A DNA stretch of 64,000 bases from Geodermatophilus tzadiensis (GCF_003002915.1 NZ_PVTG01000001.1:372001-436000); one strand, 5' to 3'; shown: positions 8,580 through 21,279, counted from the first letter of the stretch. The notes: generated from the sequence alone by a model not told the origin. Program-made: numbers and translations.

Positions 8580-8624
8580 TCTGGTTCCTGGGCCCGGAGG
8601 CTCCCACCCCGCCAGGAGACCGAG

Positions 8625-8900
8625 ATGACCACCACCCGGACCACCACCCAGACCGCCGCCGACCAGCGCATCGCCGAGCTGCGCGGCGAGATCGACGCCT
8701 GCGACGCGGAGCTGATCGCGCTGGTGCAGCGCCGGCTCGCCGTCTCGCACGAGATCGGCGAGCTGCGCCGCGAGTCCGGCGGCACCCGCCTGTCGCTGGC
8801 GCGCGAGCAGCAGGTGATCGCCCGCTTCCAGGACGCGCTCGGTGCCGACGGCGCCGCGCTCGGCATGATGCTGCTCCGCCAGGGCCGCGGCCGGCTCTAG
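8625..8900 (+). CDS. Chorismate mutase (AroQ type)
   Basis: A 91-aa AroQ-class chorismate mutase converting chorismate to prephenate for Phe and Tyr synthesis. It has the all-helical family pattern: IAELRGEIDACDAELIALVQ, then RRLAVSHEIGELRRESGG, then RLSLAREQQVIARFQDALG. Size matches the small actinobacterial AroQ enzymes, which are known to be weak alone and boosted by DAHP synthase. The ATG has AGGAGA 6 nt upstream. In M. tuberculosis the homologue (Rv0948c) is also next to uvrD1. It is preceded by a Phe/Tyr leader and hairpin. Confidence 0.93.
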   Translation: MTTTRTTTQTAADQRIAELRGEIDACDAELIALVQRRLAVSHEIGELRRESGGTRLSLAREQQVIARFQDALGADGAALGMMLLRQGRGRL

Positions 8901-8947
8901 GAGGCCTCCCGCTCGGGACGACCCGTGCTCGGGCCCGGTGCAGCAGC

Positions 8948-9165
8948 TCAGCTGCGGCGCTGGTCTGCGGGCGGGAGGTCGGCGTGCCGGTGGACCAGCC
9001 ACCGGTCGCCCTCGACGCGCCAGAACACGTGCGTCACCCGGCTCGTCGTGTCCCGCGGCTCCCCGCCGTCGACGCGGACGGTCCCCCGCTCGAGGTCGAC
9101 GGTGTGGGCGAGGTCCCCCGCTGACGGCGACGACGTCGTAGCGCGGAACGGTGCAGGGCCCACTC
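8948..9165 (-). pseudogene. SnoaL-like (NTF2-fold) gene remnant with frameshift
   Basis: The 3' part of a SnoaL-like gene: GDLAHTVDLERGTVRVDGG, then RVTHVFWRVEGDRWLVHRHAD is the typical C-terminal half. Just upstream, the expected YDVVAVSG strand continues in another frame, and the frames meet at a five-C run (9115-9119), consistent with a one-base insertion. The N-terminal half is not recognisable. It lies beside the CMD-ECF41 pair. A sequencing error could explain the shift but not the missing N-terminus. Confidence 0.6.
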
Positions 9166-9257
9166 GGCTCCTCCCCCGACGGGCCCGCCCGGCCCGTCGT
9201 CCACCCGTGGACGGCCGGGGTCCGCGCGCCCGGCGCCCCGCGGGACCCCGGACCGCG

Positions 9258-9284
9258 TGTCACACCGGGGCCGGCTGCGTCGTC
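9258..9284 (+). promoter_or_regulatory. ECF41-type promoter
   Basis: TGTCACA (9258-9264), 16 nt, then CGTC (9281-9284). This matches the published ECF41 consensus TGTCACA-N16-CGTC exactly. It lies 35 bp upstream of the CMD-ECF41 operon start, implying autoregulation by the encoded sigma factor. Confidence 0.8.
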
Positions 9285-9318
9285 TCCATGGACACACCCC
9301 GACGGAGAGGACGCCGCC

Positions 9319-9891
9319 ATGACCGCCACCGGCACGACCGCCCGCATCCCGCTCGACCCGCCGCGGACCCTGCTCACCCGCGCCGTCGACTGGTACTCCC
9401 GTCGCACGTTCGGCGCGACGCTCACCCCCGCCGCCGCGATGGGCCACCACCCCCGGCTGCTGGTCACGCAGCTGCGTCACGAGCGCGCCCTCGCCCGGTG
9501 GGACCGGCTCGACCCGACGCTGAAGTCGCTGGCGGTCATGTCCGCGGCGGTCACCGTCGGCTGCTCCTGGTGCGTCGACTTCGGGTGGTGGGTCACCAGC
9601 CAGGAGGGCGTGGACCCGGCCAAGCTGCGCGCCGTCCCCGCCTGGCGGGAGAGCGACGCGCTCACCGACCTCGAGCGGCGGGTCGTGGAGTACGCCGAGG
9701 CGATGAGCACCACGCCGATGGGCGTGACCGACGGGATGGTCGCGGCGCTGCGGCGCGACCTCGACGACGCCGCCCTGGTCGAGCTGACCACGATGGTGGC
9801 CGTGGAGAACGCCCGGGCCCGCACGAACAGCGCGCTGGGCCTGCACAGCCAGGGCTTCCGCGACCGCTGCGAGCTCCCGGCCCGCGCATGA
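9319..9891 (+). CDS. Carboxymuconolactone decarboxylase-family (AhpD-like) protein
   Basis: A 190-aa all-helical CMD-family protein with the redox pair Cys82-x-x-Cys85 (VGCSWCVDFGWW) followed by helices with VVEYAEAMSTTP. AhpD-like members act as peroxidase or thiol-disulfide partners, but the substrate here is unknown. The ATG has GGAGAGG upstream. It overlaps the ECF41 gene by 4 bp (ATGA). CMD proteins are among the standard partners of ECF41 sigma factors, and the ECF41 promoter upstream supports a shared regulon. Confidence 0.9.
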   Translation: MTATGTTARIPLDPPRTLLTRAVDWYSRRTFGATLTPAAAMGHHPRLLVTQLRHERALARWDRLDPTLKSLAVMSAAVTVGCSWCVDFGWWVTSQEGVDPAKLRAVPAWRESDALTDLERRVVEYAEAMSTTPMGVTDGMVAALRRDLDDAALVELTTMVAVENARARTNSALGLHSQGFRDRCELPARA

Positions 9892-10760
9892 CCGACCTGC
9901 TGGCGGACTTCGACGCCTCCCGGCGGCTGCTGTTCACCGTGGCCTACCAGATGCTGGGCAGCGTCGCCGACGCCGAGGACACCGTGCAGGACGCCTGGCT
10001 GCGCTGGTCGGCAGCCGACCGGGACGACGTCGCCGACCCGCGCGCCTGGCTGGTGCGGACGACCACCCGGCTGGCGCTGGACCGGCTGACCTCCGCCCGC
10101 GCGCGCCGGGAGAGCTACGTCGGCCCGTGGCTGCCCGAGCCGCTGCTCACCGACCGGGCGGGGGACCCCGCCGACGACGCGGTGCTCGGCGACGAGGTCT
10201 CCCTGGCGCTGCTCGTCGTCCTCGAGACCCTCTCCCCCGCCGAGCGGGCCGTCTTCGTGCTGCGCGAGGTGTTCGGGGTGCCCGCCGCGGAGGTCGCCGC
10301 GGCCCTGGGCCGGTCGGAGGCCGCGGTCCGGCAGCTGGGGCACCGGGCGCGCGAGCACGTCGCCGCCCGCCGTCCCCGCTTCGACGCCGACCGCCGGGCG
10401 CACCGCGAGGTCACCGAGCGGTTCCTGGCCGCCTGCCTGGGCGGCGACGTCGACGCGCTGGTCGCCGCGCTGGCTCCCGGCGCGGTCCTGGTGACCGACG
10501 GCGGGGGGCGGGCGAAGGCGGCGCTGCGGCCGATCACCGGTGCGGACAAGGTGGCCCGGTTCCTGGCCGCCGTCGTCTCCGGCGGGGCGTCGCTGCCCGG
10601 GCTGCGGGTCGGCCTCGCGGAGGTCAACGGCCTGCCCGGGGTGGCCGCGTGGACCGACGAGGGCCCCTACGTCGCGGTCTCGCTCGTCGTCACCGGCGGG
10701 CTCGTGCAGCAGGTCCTCGTCGTGCTCAACCCCGACAAGCTGGCCGGGCTGCGGAGGTGA
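9888..10760 (+). CDS. ECF41-family RNA polymerase sigma factor (SigJ-like)
   Basis: A 290-aa extracytoplasmic-function sigma factor. Region 2 is at about 10-75 (LLFTVAYQMLGSVADAEDTV), region 4 at about 105-160 (LSPAERAVFVLREVFG), and a SnoaL-like C-terminal extension at about 170-290 replaces an anti-sigma factor. Group hallmarks are visible: WLPEP in the linker (81-85), DGGGR (204-208) and NPDKL (281-285). ECF41 members are controlled by this extension. Translationally coupled to the CMD gene. Confidence 0.95.
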   Translation: MTDLLADFDASRRLLFTVAYQMLGSVADAEDTVQDAWLRWSAADRDDVADPRAWLVRTTTRLALDRLTSARARRESYVGPWLPEPLLTDRAGDPADDAVLGDEVSLALLVVLETLSPAERAVFVLREVFGVPAAEVAAALGRSEAAVRQLGHRAREHVAARRPRFDADRRAHREVTERFLAACLGGDVDALVAALAPGAVLVTDGGGRAKAALRPITGADKVARFLAAVVSGGASLPGLRVGLAEVNGLPGVAAWTDEGPYVAVSLVVTGGLVQQVLVVLNPDKLAGLRR

Positions 10761-10790
10761 CTCCGCGACCCCGCGCCTAGGCTCCGCCGG

Positions 10791-11525
10791 GTGACCGCTC
10801 CCCCGCCCCGGAAGCCCGCCGAGCACGTGGAGCGCGCGCTGTGCGTGCTCGCCCACCCCGACGACGTCGACTTCGGCAGCGCGGGCACCGTGGCGACCTG
10901 GACGGCGGCCGGCACCGAGGTCACCTACTGCATCGTCACCGACGGCGACGCCGGCGGCTTCGACGAGACCCCGCGGGAGCAGATGGGCCCGCTGCGGCGG
11001 GAGGAGCAGCGGGCGGCGGCCGCGGCGGTCGGCGTCACCGACGTCCGGTTCCTCGGCCACCCCGACGGCCGGCTTGAGCTCACCCTCGACCTGCGCCGCG
11101 ACATCTCCCGGGTCATCCGGCAGGTGCGCCCGCAGCGGGTGCTCACCAGCTCACCGGAGCGCTGGTACGAGCGGATCGGCGCCAGCCACCCCGACCACAT
11201 GACGGTGGGCGAGTCGACGCTGCGCGCGGTCTACCCCGACGCCCGCAACCCCTTCGCCTTCCCGGAGCTGCTCGCCGACGAGGGGCTCGACGCGTGGACG
11301 GTGACCGAGGTGTGGCTCGGTGCCAGCCCGCGTGCCGACCACGCCGTCGACGTCACCGACGTCGTCGAGCTGAAGTTCGCGGCGCTGAAGAGCCACGTGA
11401 CGCAGGTCAGCCACGTCGACGACCTCGAGGAGTTCGTCACCGGCTGGATGGCGCAGACCGCCCGCCGCTTCGGCCTGCCCGACGGCCACCTCGCCGAGGC
11501 CTTCCACGTGGTGTTCACGCAGTGA
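10791..11525 (+). CDS. PIG-L/LmbE-family deacetylase
   Basis: A 244-aa zinc-dependent N-acetylglucosaminyl deacetylase-like protein. The AHPDDVDFGSAGT motif (about residues 22-34) supplies the metal His and Asp residues, and SHPDHMTVG near 130 supplies another metal His. The family includes mycothiol-pathway MshB and Mca, but nothing here picks out mycothiol as the substrate. The GTG start lies 7 nt after TAGGCT, suggesting a leaderless mRNA with its own promoter rather than read-through from the ECF41 operon. Confidence 0.88.
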   Translation: MTAPPPRKPAEHVERALCVLAHPDDVDFGSAGTVATWTAAGTEVTYCIVTDGDAGGFDETPREQMGPLRREEQRAAAAAVGVTDVRFLGHPDGRLELTLDLRRDISRVIRQVRPQRVLTSSPERWYERIGASHPDHMTVGESTLRAVYPDARNPFAFPELLADEGLDAWTVTEVWLGASPRADHAVDVTDVVELKFAALKSHVTQVSHVDDLEEFVTGWMAQTARRFGLPDGHLAEAFHVVFTQ

Positions 11526-11528
11526 CAC

Positions 11529-11548
11529 TGCGGTCCTACCGGACCGCA
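11529..11548 (+). terminator. Hairpin after PIG-L gene
   Basis: TGCGGTCC and GGACCGCA form a perfect 8-bp stem with a TACC loop, 3 nt after the stop codon. No U-tract, as is common in high-GC actinobacteria. Confidence 0.5.
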
Positions 11549-11604
11549 CCGCGGCCAGGAGCCGTCCCCGACCTGCGCTGAGCCCCACCCGCGCACTCGT
11601 CGGG

Positions 11605-11660
11605 GAGCCTCCGGCCCCCGCTCCTCGTATGCGCCTCGCGGGGCGGCTGTCGTCGCGCGT
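11605..11660. repeat. Possible family E intergenic repeat, copy 1
   Basis: The block starting GAGCCTCCGGCCCCCG recurs at 19863-19878. Both copies are followed after about 35 nt by GGGCGGCT. It occupies the spacer between convergent PIG-L and response-regulator genes. Only two diverged copies were seen. Confidence 0.35.
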
Positions 11661-12317
11661 CTACAACAACCGGTTGGTGGCGGCCCAGCGGGTGAGCTCG
11701 TTGCGGTTGGACAGCTGCAGCTTGCGCAGCACGTTGGAGGCGTGCGACTCCACCGTCTTCACCGAGATGAACAGGCGCGAGCCGATCTCCCGGTAGGTGT
11801 AGCCGCGGGCCAGCAGCTGCATGACCTCCCGCTCGCGGGCGCTGAGCAGGTCGAGGCCGGGGTCGGTCGCCGGGTCCTCGGGCTGCGGGGCGGACGGCGA
11901 GGTGGCGGCGAAGGCGTCGAGCACGAAGCCGGCCAGCCGGGGGCTGAAGACGACGTCGCCCTCGGCCACCCGCTGCACCGCGGCGCGCAGGTCCGGCCCG
12001 GAGATGGTCTTGGTGACGTAGCCGCGGGCGCCGGCGCGGATGACCGCGATGACGTCCTCGGCGGCGTCGGACACCGACAGCGCCAGCCAGCGGGTCTCCG
12101 GCAGCTCGGCGCGCAGCGCCTCGAGCACCGCGCGCCCGTCGCCGCCGGGCAGGTGGACGTCGAGCAGCACCACGTCCGGGGCGGCGGCCCGGATGCCGGC
12201 GATCGCGGAGTCGACGTCGGCCGCCTCGCCCACGACGGTGACCGCGTCGCCCAGCTCGGAGCGCACCCCGGCGCGGACCATCGCGTGGTCGTCGACCAGG
12301 AAGACGCGGGTGCTCAC
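11661..12317 (-). CDS. NarL/FixJ-type response regulator
   Basis: A 218-aa regulator. The receiver domain has VFLVDDH (Asp9, Asp10), the phosphoacceptor Asp53 (VVLLDVHLPGGDG) and a conserved Lys (YVTKTISG). The C-terminal LuxR helix-turn-helix is at about 155-215 (LSAREREVMQLLARGYTYREIG, VKTVESHASNVLRKL). The GTG start overlaps the sensor-kinase stop by 4 bp. Together with the PspC-containing kinase and the divergent PspC operon it forms a conserved actinobacterial envelope-associated two-component cluster. Targets unknown. Confidence 0.93.
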   Translation of the reverse strand: MSTRVFLVDDHAMVRAGVRSELGDAVTVVGEAADVDSAIAGIRAAAPDVVLLDVHLPGGDGRAVLEALRAELPETRWLALSVSDAAEDVIAVIRAGARGYVTKTISGPDLRAAVQRVAEGDVVFSPRLAGFVLDAFAATSPSAPQPEDPATDPGLDLLSAREREVMQLLARGYTYREIGSRLFISVKTVESHASNVLRKLQLSNRNELTRWAATNRLL

Positions 12318-13534
12318 GCGGCGGCCTCGCGGGGCAGCACCAGCTCCACCTCGGTGCCCTCGCCCGGCGCCGAGCGGACGGTCGCCGTCCCGCCGATGCG
12401 GGCCACCCGCCCGGTCACCGAGTCGCGCAGCCCGCGCCGGTCGCCGGGCACCGCGGCCGGCTCGAAGCCGGCGCCGCGGTCGCGGACGAACACCGACACC
12501 GACTGGGCGGTCACCTCGGTGTAGAGGTCGGCCGAGGTCACGCCGGCGTGCTTGGCCGCGTTGACCAGCGCCTCGCGGGTGGCCGCGCCGAGGGCGGCCA
12601 GCGCGTCGTCGACCGGCGCGTCGCCGACGACCACCGGGTCGACGGTCAGCGCGTGGTCGGCCTCGACCTCGGCGACCATGTGCGACACCAGCCCCGCCCA
12701 CGTGCCGCCGGCCGCCGTCGCCGGCTCGTAGAGCCAGCTGCGCAGCTCACGCTCCTGGCTGCGGGCCAGCCGGGCGACGGCCTGCTGGTCGCCGGCGTGC
12801 CGCTGGATCAGCGCGAGCGTCTGGAGCACCGAGTCGTGCAGGTGCGCGGCCACGGCGGCCCGCTCCTCCGACCGGATGCGGGCGGTGCGCTCGGCGGCGC
12901 GGGAGTCGAGCAGCCGGCGCCACAGCGGCGCGGTCGCCAGCACCAGCCCGGCGAGGATCACCAGCGTGGCGGTGAACCCGTTGCGGGCGTTGGCCAGCTG
13001 TCCGGTGGTGGCCAGCAGGAGCACCACGCCGGCCGCGGCGAGCACCGCGCCGCCGGCCAGCACCCACGGGACGCCGGGCCGGGCCAGCGTGCGGTCGGTG
13101 TCGAACTGGCGCCAGATGACGGCCAGACCGCCGCCGAGCAGCAGCAGGGGCGCGACGAGGTCGCCGCCGCCCCAGGTGGCCAGGTTGCCCAGCAGCACGA
13201 GCGCGCCGAGCCCGGTGAGCACCAGGCCGACGGTCTGCCGGCGGCTGGGCTCCGCGGCCGCGGGCGCCGCGACGGCCTCGCCCTGCGGGACGAAGAACCA
13301 CAGCAGCGCGTAGACGACCACGCCGATGCCGGTGGTGGCCAGGGCGACCAGGACCACCCGCACGACCAGCGGCTCGGTGCGCAGGTGCGCCGCCGTCCCC
13401 GCCGCGACCCCGGCCAGCAGCCGGCCGGAACGCGGCCGGACGAGCGGCGGCCGGTCCAGGGTGGCGACCGCTGTCGGGGTGGGTGCGGCCGCGGGCGCGG
13501 GTGCGCCCACGGGGGTCGTCGCCGTCGTCGTCAC
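12314..13534 (-). CDS. PspC-domain sensor histidine kinase
   Basis: A 406-aa membrane kinase. It carries an N-terminal PspC domain (about 28-84, with FVPQGEAV after a hydrophobic helix), further membrane helices to about 205, a HisKA_3 dimerisation box (HLHDSVLQTLALIQRHA, phospho-His233) and an HATPase domain (REALVNAAKHAG, RDRGAGFEP, GRGLRDSV-like loop). GTG at 13534 lies 7 nt after GACGAT, consistent with a leaderless start; a longer frame reaches 13672. It couples to the response regulator downstream. Confidence 0.92.
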   Translation of the reverse strand: MTTTATTPVGAPAPAAAPTPTAVATLDRPPLVRPRSGRLLAGVAAGTAAHLRTEPLVVRVVLVALATTGIGVVVYALLWFFVPQGEAVAAPAAAEPSRRQTVGLVLTGLGALVLLGNLATWGGGDLVAPLLLLGGGLAVIWRQFDTDRTLARPGVPWVLAGGAVLAAAGVVLLLATTGQLANARNGFTATLVILAGLVLATAPLWRRLLDSRAAERTARIRSEERAAVAAHLHDSVLQTLALIQRHAGDQQAVARLARSQERELRSWLYEPATAAGGTWAGLVSHMVAEVEADHALTVDPVVVGDAPVDDALAALGAATREALVNAAKHAGVTSADLYTEVTAQSVSVFVRDRGAGFEPAAVPGDRRGLRDSVTGRVARIGGTATVRSAPGEGTEVELVLPREAAA

Positions 13535-13659
13535 GGCGACGATCGTCGCACCGCGCGCCCCCGTCCCGGTACCGGGAAGCCCCCGGAGGAGGCGGACCAG
13601 GGTCGGATGGGGGCCTTCCCCGATACCGGGCGGGCGGGTCGCTCGGCACGCTCCCTGCC

Positions 13660-14535
13660 ATGACCGCCGCACCCCCTCCCGCTCCCCCGGCCGAACCCCC
13701 TCCGGTCACCCGTCCCGCGCTCCGGCGCAGCCGTACCGACAAGGTCGCCGGCGGTGTCGCCGGCGGGCTGGCCGAGTACAGCGGCATCGACCCGCTGCTG
13801 TGGCGGGTCGGCTTCGTCGCCCTCACCCTCGCCGGTGGCTCCGGCGTCCTCGTCTACGCCCTGCTGTGGCTGCTGATGCCGTCCGGGCCGCGCACCCGCG
13901 CCGACGGCGCCCCGGCCGAGCCGGCCGGTCCCCGCTCCCCGGTCGCCGCGTTCACCGTCGCGGGCCTGCTGATCATCGTCGGGCTGCTGGTCCTGGTCAC
14001 CCGCTACACCGACCTCGACCTCGGTCCCCGCGGCTTCCTCGCCTCCGCCCTGCTGGTCGTGGGCCTGGGGCTGGTCGCGTCGAGCTTCAGCAGCGGCCGC
14101 TCACCGCGCGGCGGGCTGATCGCCGTCGGCGCCGTTCTGTCGCTGGCGGTGCTGTTCACCTCCGCCGTCCCCGAGATGGACGACGAGCTCGGCGGCGTCG
14201 GTGACCGCAGCTACCGGCCGGAGACCGCCGACCAGGTGCTCGATCGGTACTCGCTCGGCGCCGGCGACCTCGAGCTCGACCTGTCCCGGCTCGACGCCGG
14301 CGACCTCGACGAGCCGCTCGACGTGCGCGTCGACCACGGCGTGGGCGACCTCGAGGTGACGGTGCCCGACGACTTCGACGTCCGCGTCGACGTCGAGCAC
14401 GGCATCGGCGACGTCGACCTGTTCGACCAGGGCGCCGCCGGCGGCCTGTTCCGCGGGGACGACGGCGACGGCGACGTCGACCTCGTCCTGACCATCCACT
14501 CCGGCGCAGGGAGCGTGGAGGTGTCCCGTGCCTGA
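13660..14535 (+). CDS. PspC-domain membrane protein
   Basis: A 291-aa protein divergent from the kinase. It has a Pro-rich N-terminus, a PspC domain (about 22-82, RSRTDKVAGGVAGGLAEYSG), three further membrane helices to about 170, then an acidic, Asp-rich beta-repeat-like C-terminal region (VRVDHGVGDLEVTVPDDFDV, HGIGDVDLFDQG). The tail pattern resembles the actinobacterial DUF2154/LiaF-type C-terminal domain, which suggests envelope-stress sensing with the neighbouring two-component system. CACGCT lies 7 nt before the ATG (leaderless). The next gene overlaps by 8 bp. Confidence 0.88.
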   Translation: MTAAPPPAPPAEPPPVTRPALRRSRTDKVAGGVAGGLAEYSGIDPLLWRVGFVALTLAGGSGVLVYALLWLLMPSGPRTRADGAPAEPAGPRSPVAAFTVAGLLIIVGLLVLVTRYTDLDLGPRGFLASALLVVGLGLVASSFSSGRSPRGGLIAVGAVLSLAVLFTSAVPEMDDELGGVGDRSYRPETADQVLDRYSLGAGDLELDLSRLDAGDLDEPLDVRVDHGVGDLEVTVPDDFDVRVDVEHGIGDVDLFDQGAAGGLFRGDDGDGDVDLVLTIHSGAGSVEVSRA

Positions 14536-14830
14536 CTACAGCGAGTTCCCGACCACCCCGACCGGCTGGCAGGAGCGCGCGCTGGCCGACCAGTGGCAGT
14601 ACCCCACCGCGCTGGAGACCCGGGACGTCCCGCCGCCGCGGCGCCGGCCCGACCCGGTGACCCTCGTCCCGGGCGTCGTCTACGTCGTCCTCGCGCTGGT
14701 GGTCCTCGCCGGGGTCGCCCTGCCGCTGGACCTCCTGGCCGACGGCGGCCTGCTCTGGCTGCTGCTGGTGGGCGCCGGTGTCGCGCTCCTGGTCACCGAG
14801 CTGCGCCGGACCCGCCGCAGGCGCGGCTGA
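14528..14830 (+). CDS. Small two-helix membrane protein
   Basis: A 100-aa hypothetical protein with a polar N-terminal half, two membrane helices (about 44-65 and 70-90) and an Arg-rich C-terminus (RRTRRRRG). The GTG start lies inside the end of the PspC gene with GGAGG 6 nt upstream, so it is translationally coupled. Function unknown; it probably works with the PspC protein. Confidence 0.8.
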   Translation: MPDYSEFPTTPTGWQERALADQWQYPTALETRDVPPPRRRPDPVTLVPGVVYVVLALVVLAGVALPLDLLADGGLLWLLLVGAGVALLVTELRRTRRRRG

Positions 14831-14851
14831 CACCACGGGGGCGGACAGCAG

Positions 14852-14885
14852 GAGGGCCCGGGGAGCGACCGCTCCCCGGGCCCTC
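14852..14885. terminator. Bidirectional terminator between PspC operon and guaA
   Basis: Perfect 16-bp arms GAGGGCCCGGGGAGCG and CGCTCCCCGGGCCCTC with a 2-nt loop, centred between convergent genes. Confidence 0.85.
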
Positions 14886-14902
14886 TCACGTGCTCAGCCG
14901 GG

Positions 14903-16488
<1,586 letters not shown>

Positions 16489-16492
<4 letters not shown>

Positions 16493-17646
16493 TGCTCGGG
16501 GGCCCCCTCCCGGGGGGCCCCTCCCCCGACGACCAGGTCAACCCGCTGGAACTCCTTGAGGTCGCGGTAGCCGGTCTTGGCCATCGTGCGGCGCAGCGCC
16601 CCGAAGAGGTTGGTGCGCCCGTCGGCGGTCTCGGCCGGGCCGAGCAGCACCTGCTCGAGCGTCCCGGCGGCCGGCACCGGTGCCGACGTCCCGCCGCGCG
16701 GCAGCCGCGGGTGGGCGGCCACCGAGTCCCACCAGACGCCGCCGGCCGGGGCCTCCCGCGCGGCCCGCAGCGGCTCGCCGACCTGGACGGCGTCGGCGCC
16801 GCAGGCCAGCGCCCGGGCGATCGCACCGCTGGTCTCGATCCGGCCGTTGGCGATGACGTGCACGTACCGGCCGCCGGTCTCGTCGAGGTAGTCGCGGCGG
16901 GCGGCCGCGGCGTCGGCGATCGCGCTGGCCAGCGGCACCCGGACGCCCATGACGGCGTCGCCGGTGGAGAAGCTGTCGGCGCCCACGCCGACGATCACCC
17001 CGGCCGCGCCGGTGCGCATGAGGTGCAGCGCCGTCTGGTAGTTCGCCGCGCCGCCGACGACCACCGGCACGTCGAGGTCGGCGATGAACTCCTTGAGGTT
17101 GAGCGCCCCGCCCTGGGTGGTCACGTGCTCGGCGGAGACGATCGTGCCCTGGATGACCAGCAGGTCGACCCCGGCGGCGAGCACCGCGGGCGCCAGCTGC
17201 AGCGTGTGCTGCGGCGACACGCGCACCGCCGTCGTCACCCCGGCGTCGCGCACCTCCTTGATCCGCGCGCTGATCAGGTCGGGCTTGACCGGCTCGGCGT
17301 AGACCTGCTGCAGCAGCGTCACCGGCGGCGGCGCCTCGGCCGCGGCGTCGCGCAGCTGCCGGTACACCGGCAGCGGGTCGTCGTAGCGGGTCCACAGCCC
17401 CTCGGCGTTGAGCACGCCGAGACCGCCGGCCTGGCCGACGGCGATCGCCGTCGCCGGGCTGACGACGGCGTCGCTGGGGCTGGTGACCAGCGGGATGTCG
17501 AACCGGAAGGCGTCGATCTGCCAGGCCGTGGAGACGTCGTCGACGTCGCGGGTCCGGCGGGAGGGGACGATCGAGACCTCGTCGAGGTCGTAGCCCCGGC
17601 GGGCGAAGCGGTTGAGGCCGATCTCGACGGTGTCGCGTGCGGGCAT
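16489..17646 (-). CDS. guaB3: GuaB3-family IMP dehydrogenase-related protein
   Basis: A 385-aa TIM-barrel protein of the actinobacterial GuaB3 group without CBS domains. The start [20 protein letters not shown] and the [19 protein letters not shown] stretch are diagnostic. The loop that bears the catalytic Cys in true IMP dehydrogenases reads [13 protein letters not shown] (222-234) and has no Cys; the mycobacterial GuaB3 as I recall it also lacks one. The IMP-phosphate loop usually DGG reads NGR (267-269). GMP reductase or IMP dehydrogenase activity has been proposed for some GuaB3 proteins, but this one may be regulatory. It is 2 bp from guaB. Confidence 0.92.
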
Positions 17647-17648
17647 CG

Positions 17649-20724
<3,076 letters not shown>

Positions 20725-20964
20725 TGCAGCTCCTGTCTTCCCCCGGCCGTGCGGGGCGTGGGGTCACTCGACCCGGGTAACGGCACGGCCTGGAGCCACC
20801 ATGAGCGACCGGCAGGGACGGCAACAGCCGTGCTCACCCTGCGGGGGGAGACGGTGGGCGGGAAAATGTCGGACCCCACTGTGTTTGACCCCGGGGACCC
20901 TCGGGCACCGGCTCCCGTGCAGCCGGGTCGCCCCCTCCGGCTCGCCGAGCCGAGGAGGACACAG

Positions 20965-21264
20965 ATGGCTGACATCCGCCGACTGCCGACACCCGTGGCC
21001 GAGGTGTGGGACTGGCAGCTCCACGGCTCGTGCCGTGGTGAGAGCACCGCGCTGTTCTTCCACCCGGACGGCGAGCGCGGTCCGGCCCGGGCGCGGCGTC
21101 AGGCGGCCGCCAAGGCCGTGTGCGCGAAGTGCCCGGTCGTCGACGCCTGCCTCAAGCACGCACTCAGCGTCCGCGAGCCCTACGGCGTGTGGGGCGGGAT
21201 GAGCGAGGAGGAGCGGGCCCGGCTGATCGCCGCGGAGCCCGCCGCCGTCGCCGCGGGGGTCTGA
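20965..21264 (+). CDS. whiB3: WhiB-family transcription regulator (WhiD/WhiB3 type)
   Basis: A 99-aa iron-sulfur regulator. Four cluster-ligand cysteines are Cys23, Cys53, Cys56 and Cys62 (C-x29-C-x2-C-x5-C), followed by GVWGG (74-78) and a basic/acidic tail. The N-terminus (MADIRRLPTPVAEVWDWQL) and FFHPDGERG match WhiD and WhiB3. GAGGAGG precedes the ATG. The neighbourhood (groEL1, guaB) matches that of M. tuberculosis whiB3. WhiB3 proteins sense NO, oxygen and redox state and bind the primary sigma factor. Confidence 0.93.
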   Translation: MADIRRLPTPVAEVWDWQLHGSCRGESTALFFHPDGERGPARARRQAAAKAVCAKCPVVDACLKHALSVREPYGVWGGMSEEERARLIAAEPAAVAAGV

Positions 21265-21279
21265 GCACCCACAGACGCC

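Noticed and set aside
5574-8900. An open frame of over 1100 codons antisense to pcrA
   Set aside because: Its product is low-complexity (Arg, Gly, Val, Asp-rich) without any family signal. It is the usual antisense shadow of a GC-rich gene. Only its last 92 codons, the chorismate mutase gene, are real.
20725-20964. A short gene starting at an ATG near 20800 in the whiB3 upstream region
   Set aside because: The frame has irregular codon use and no family signal. The region is better explained as a divergent promoter for whiB3 and the BldM-like gene.
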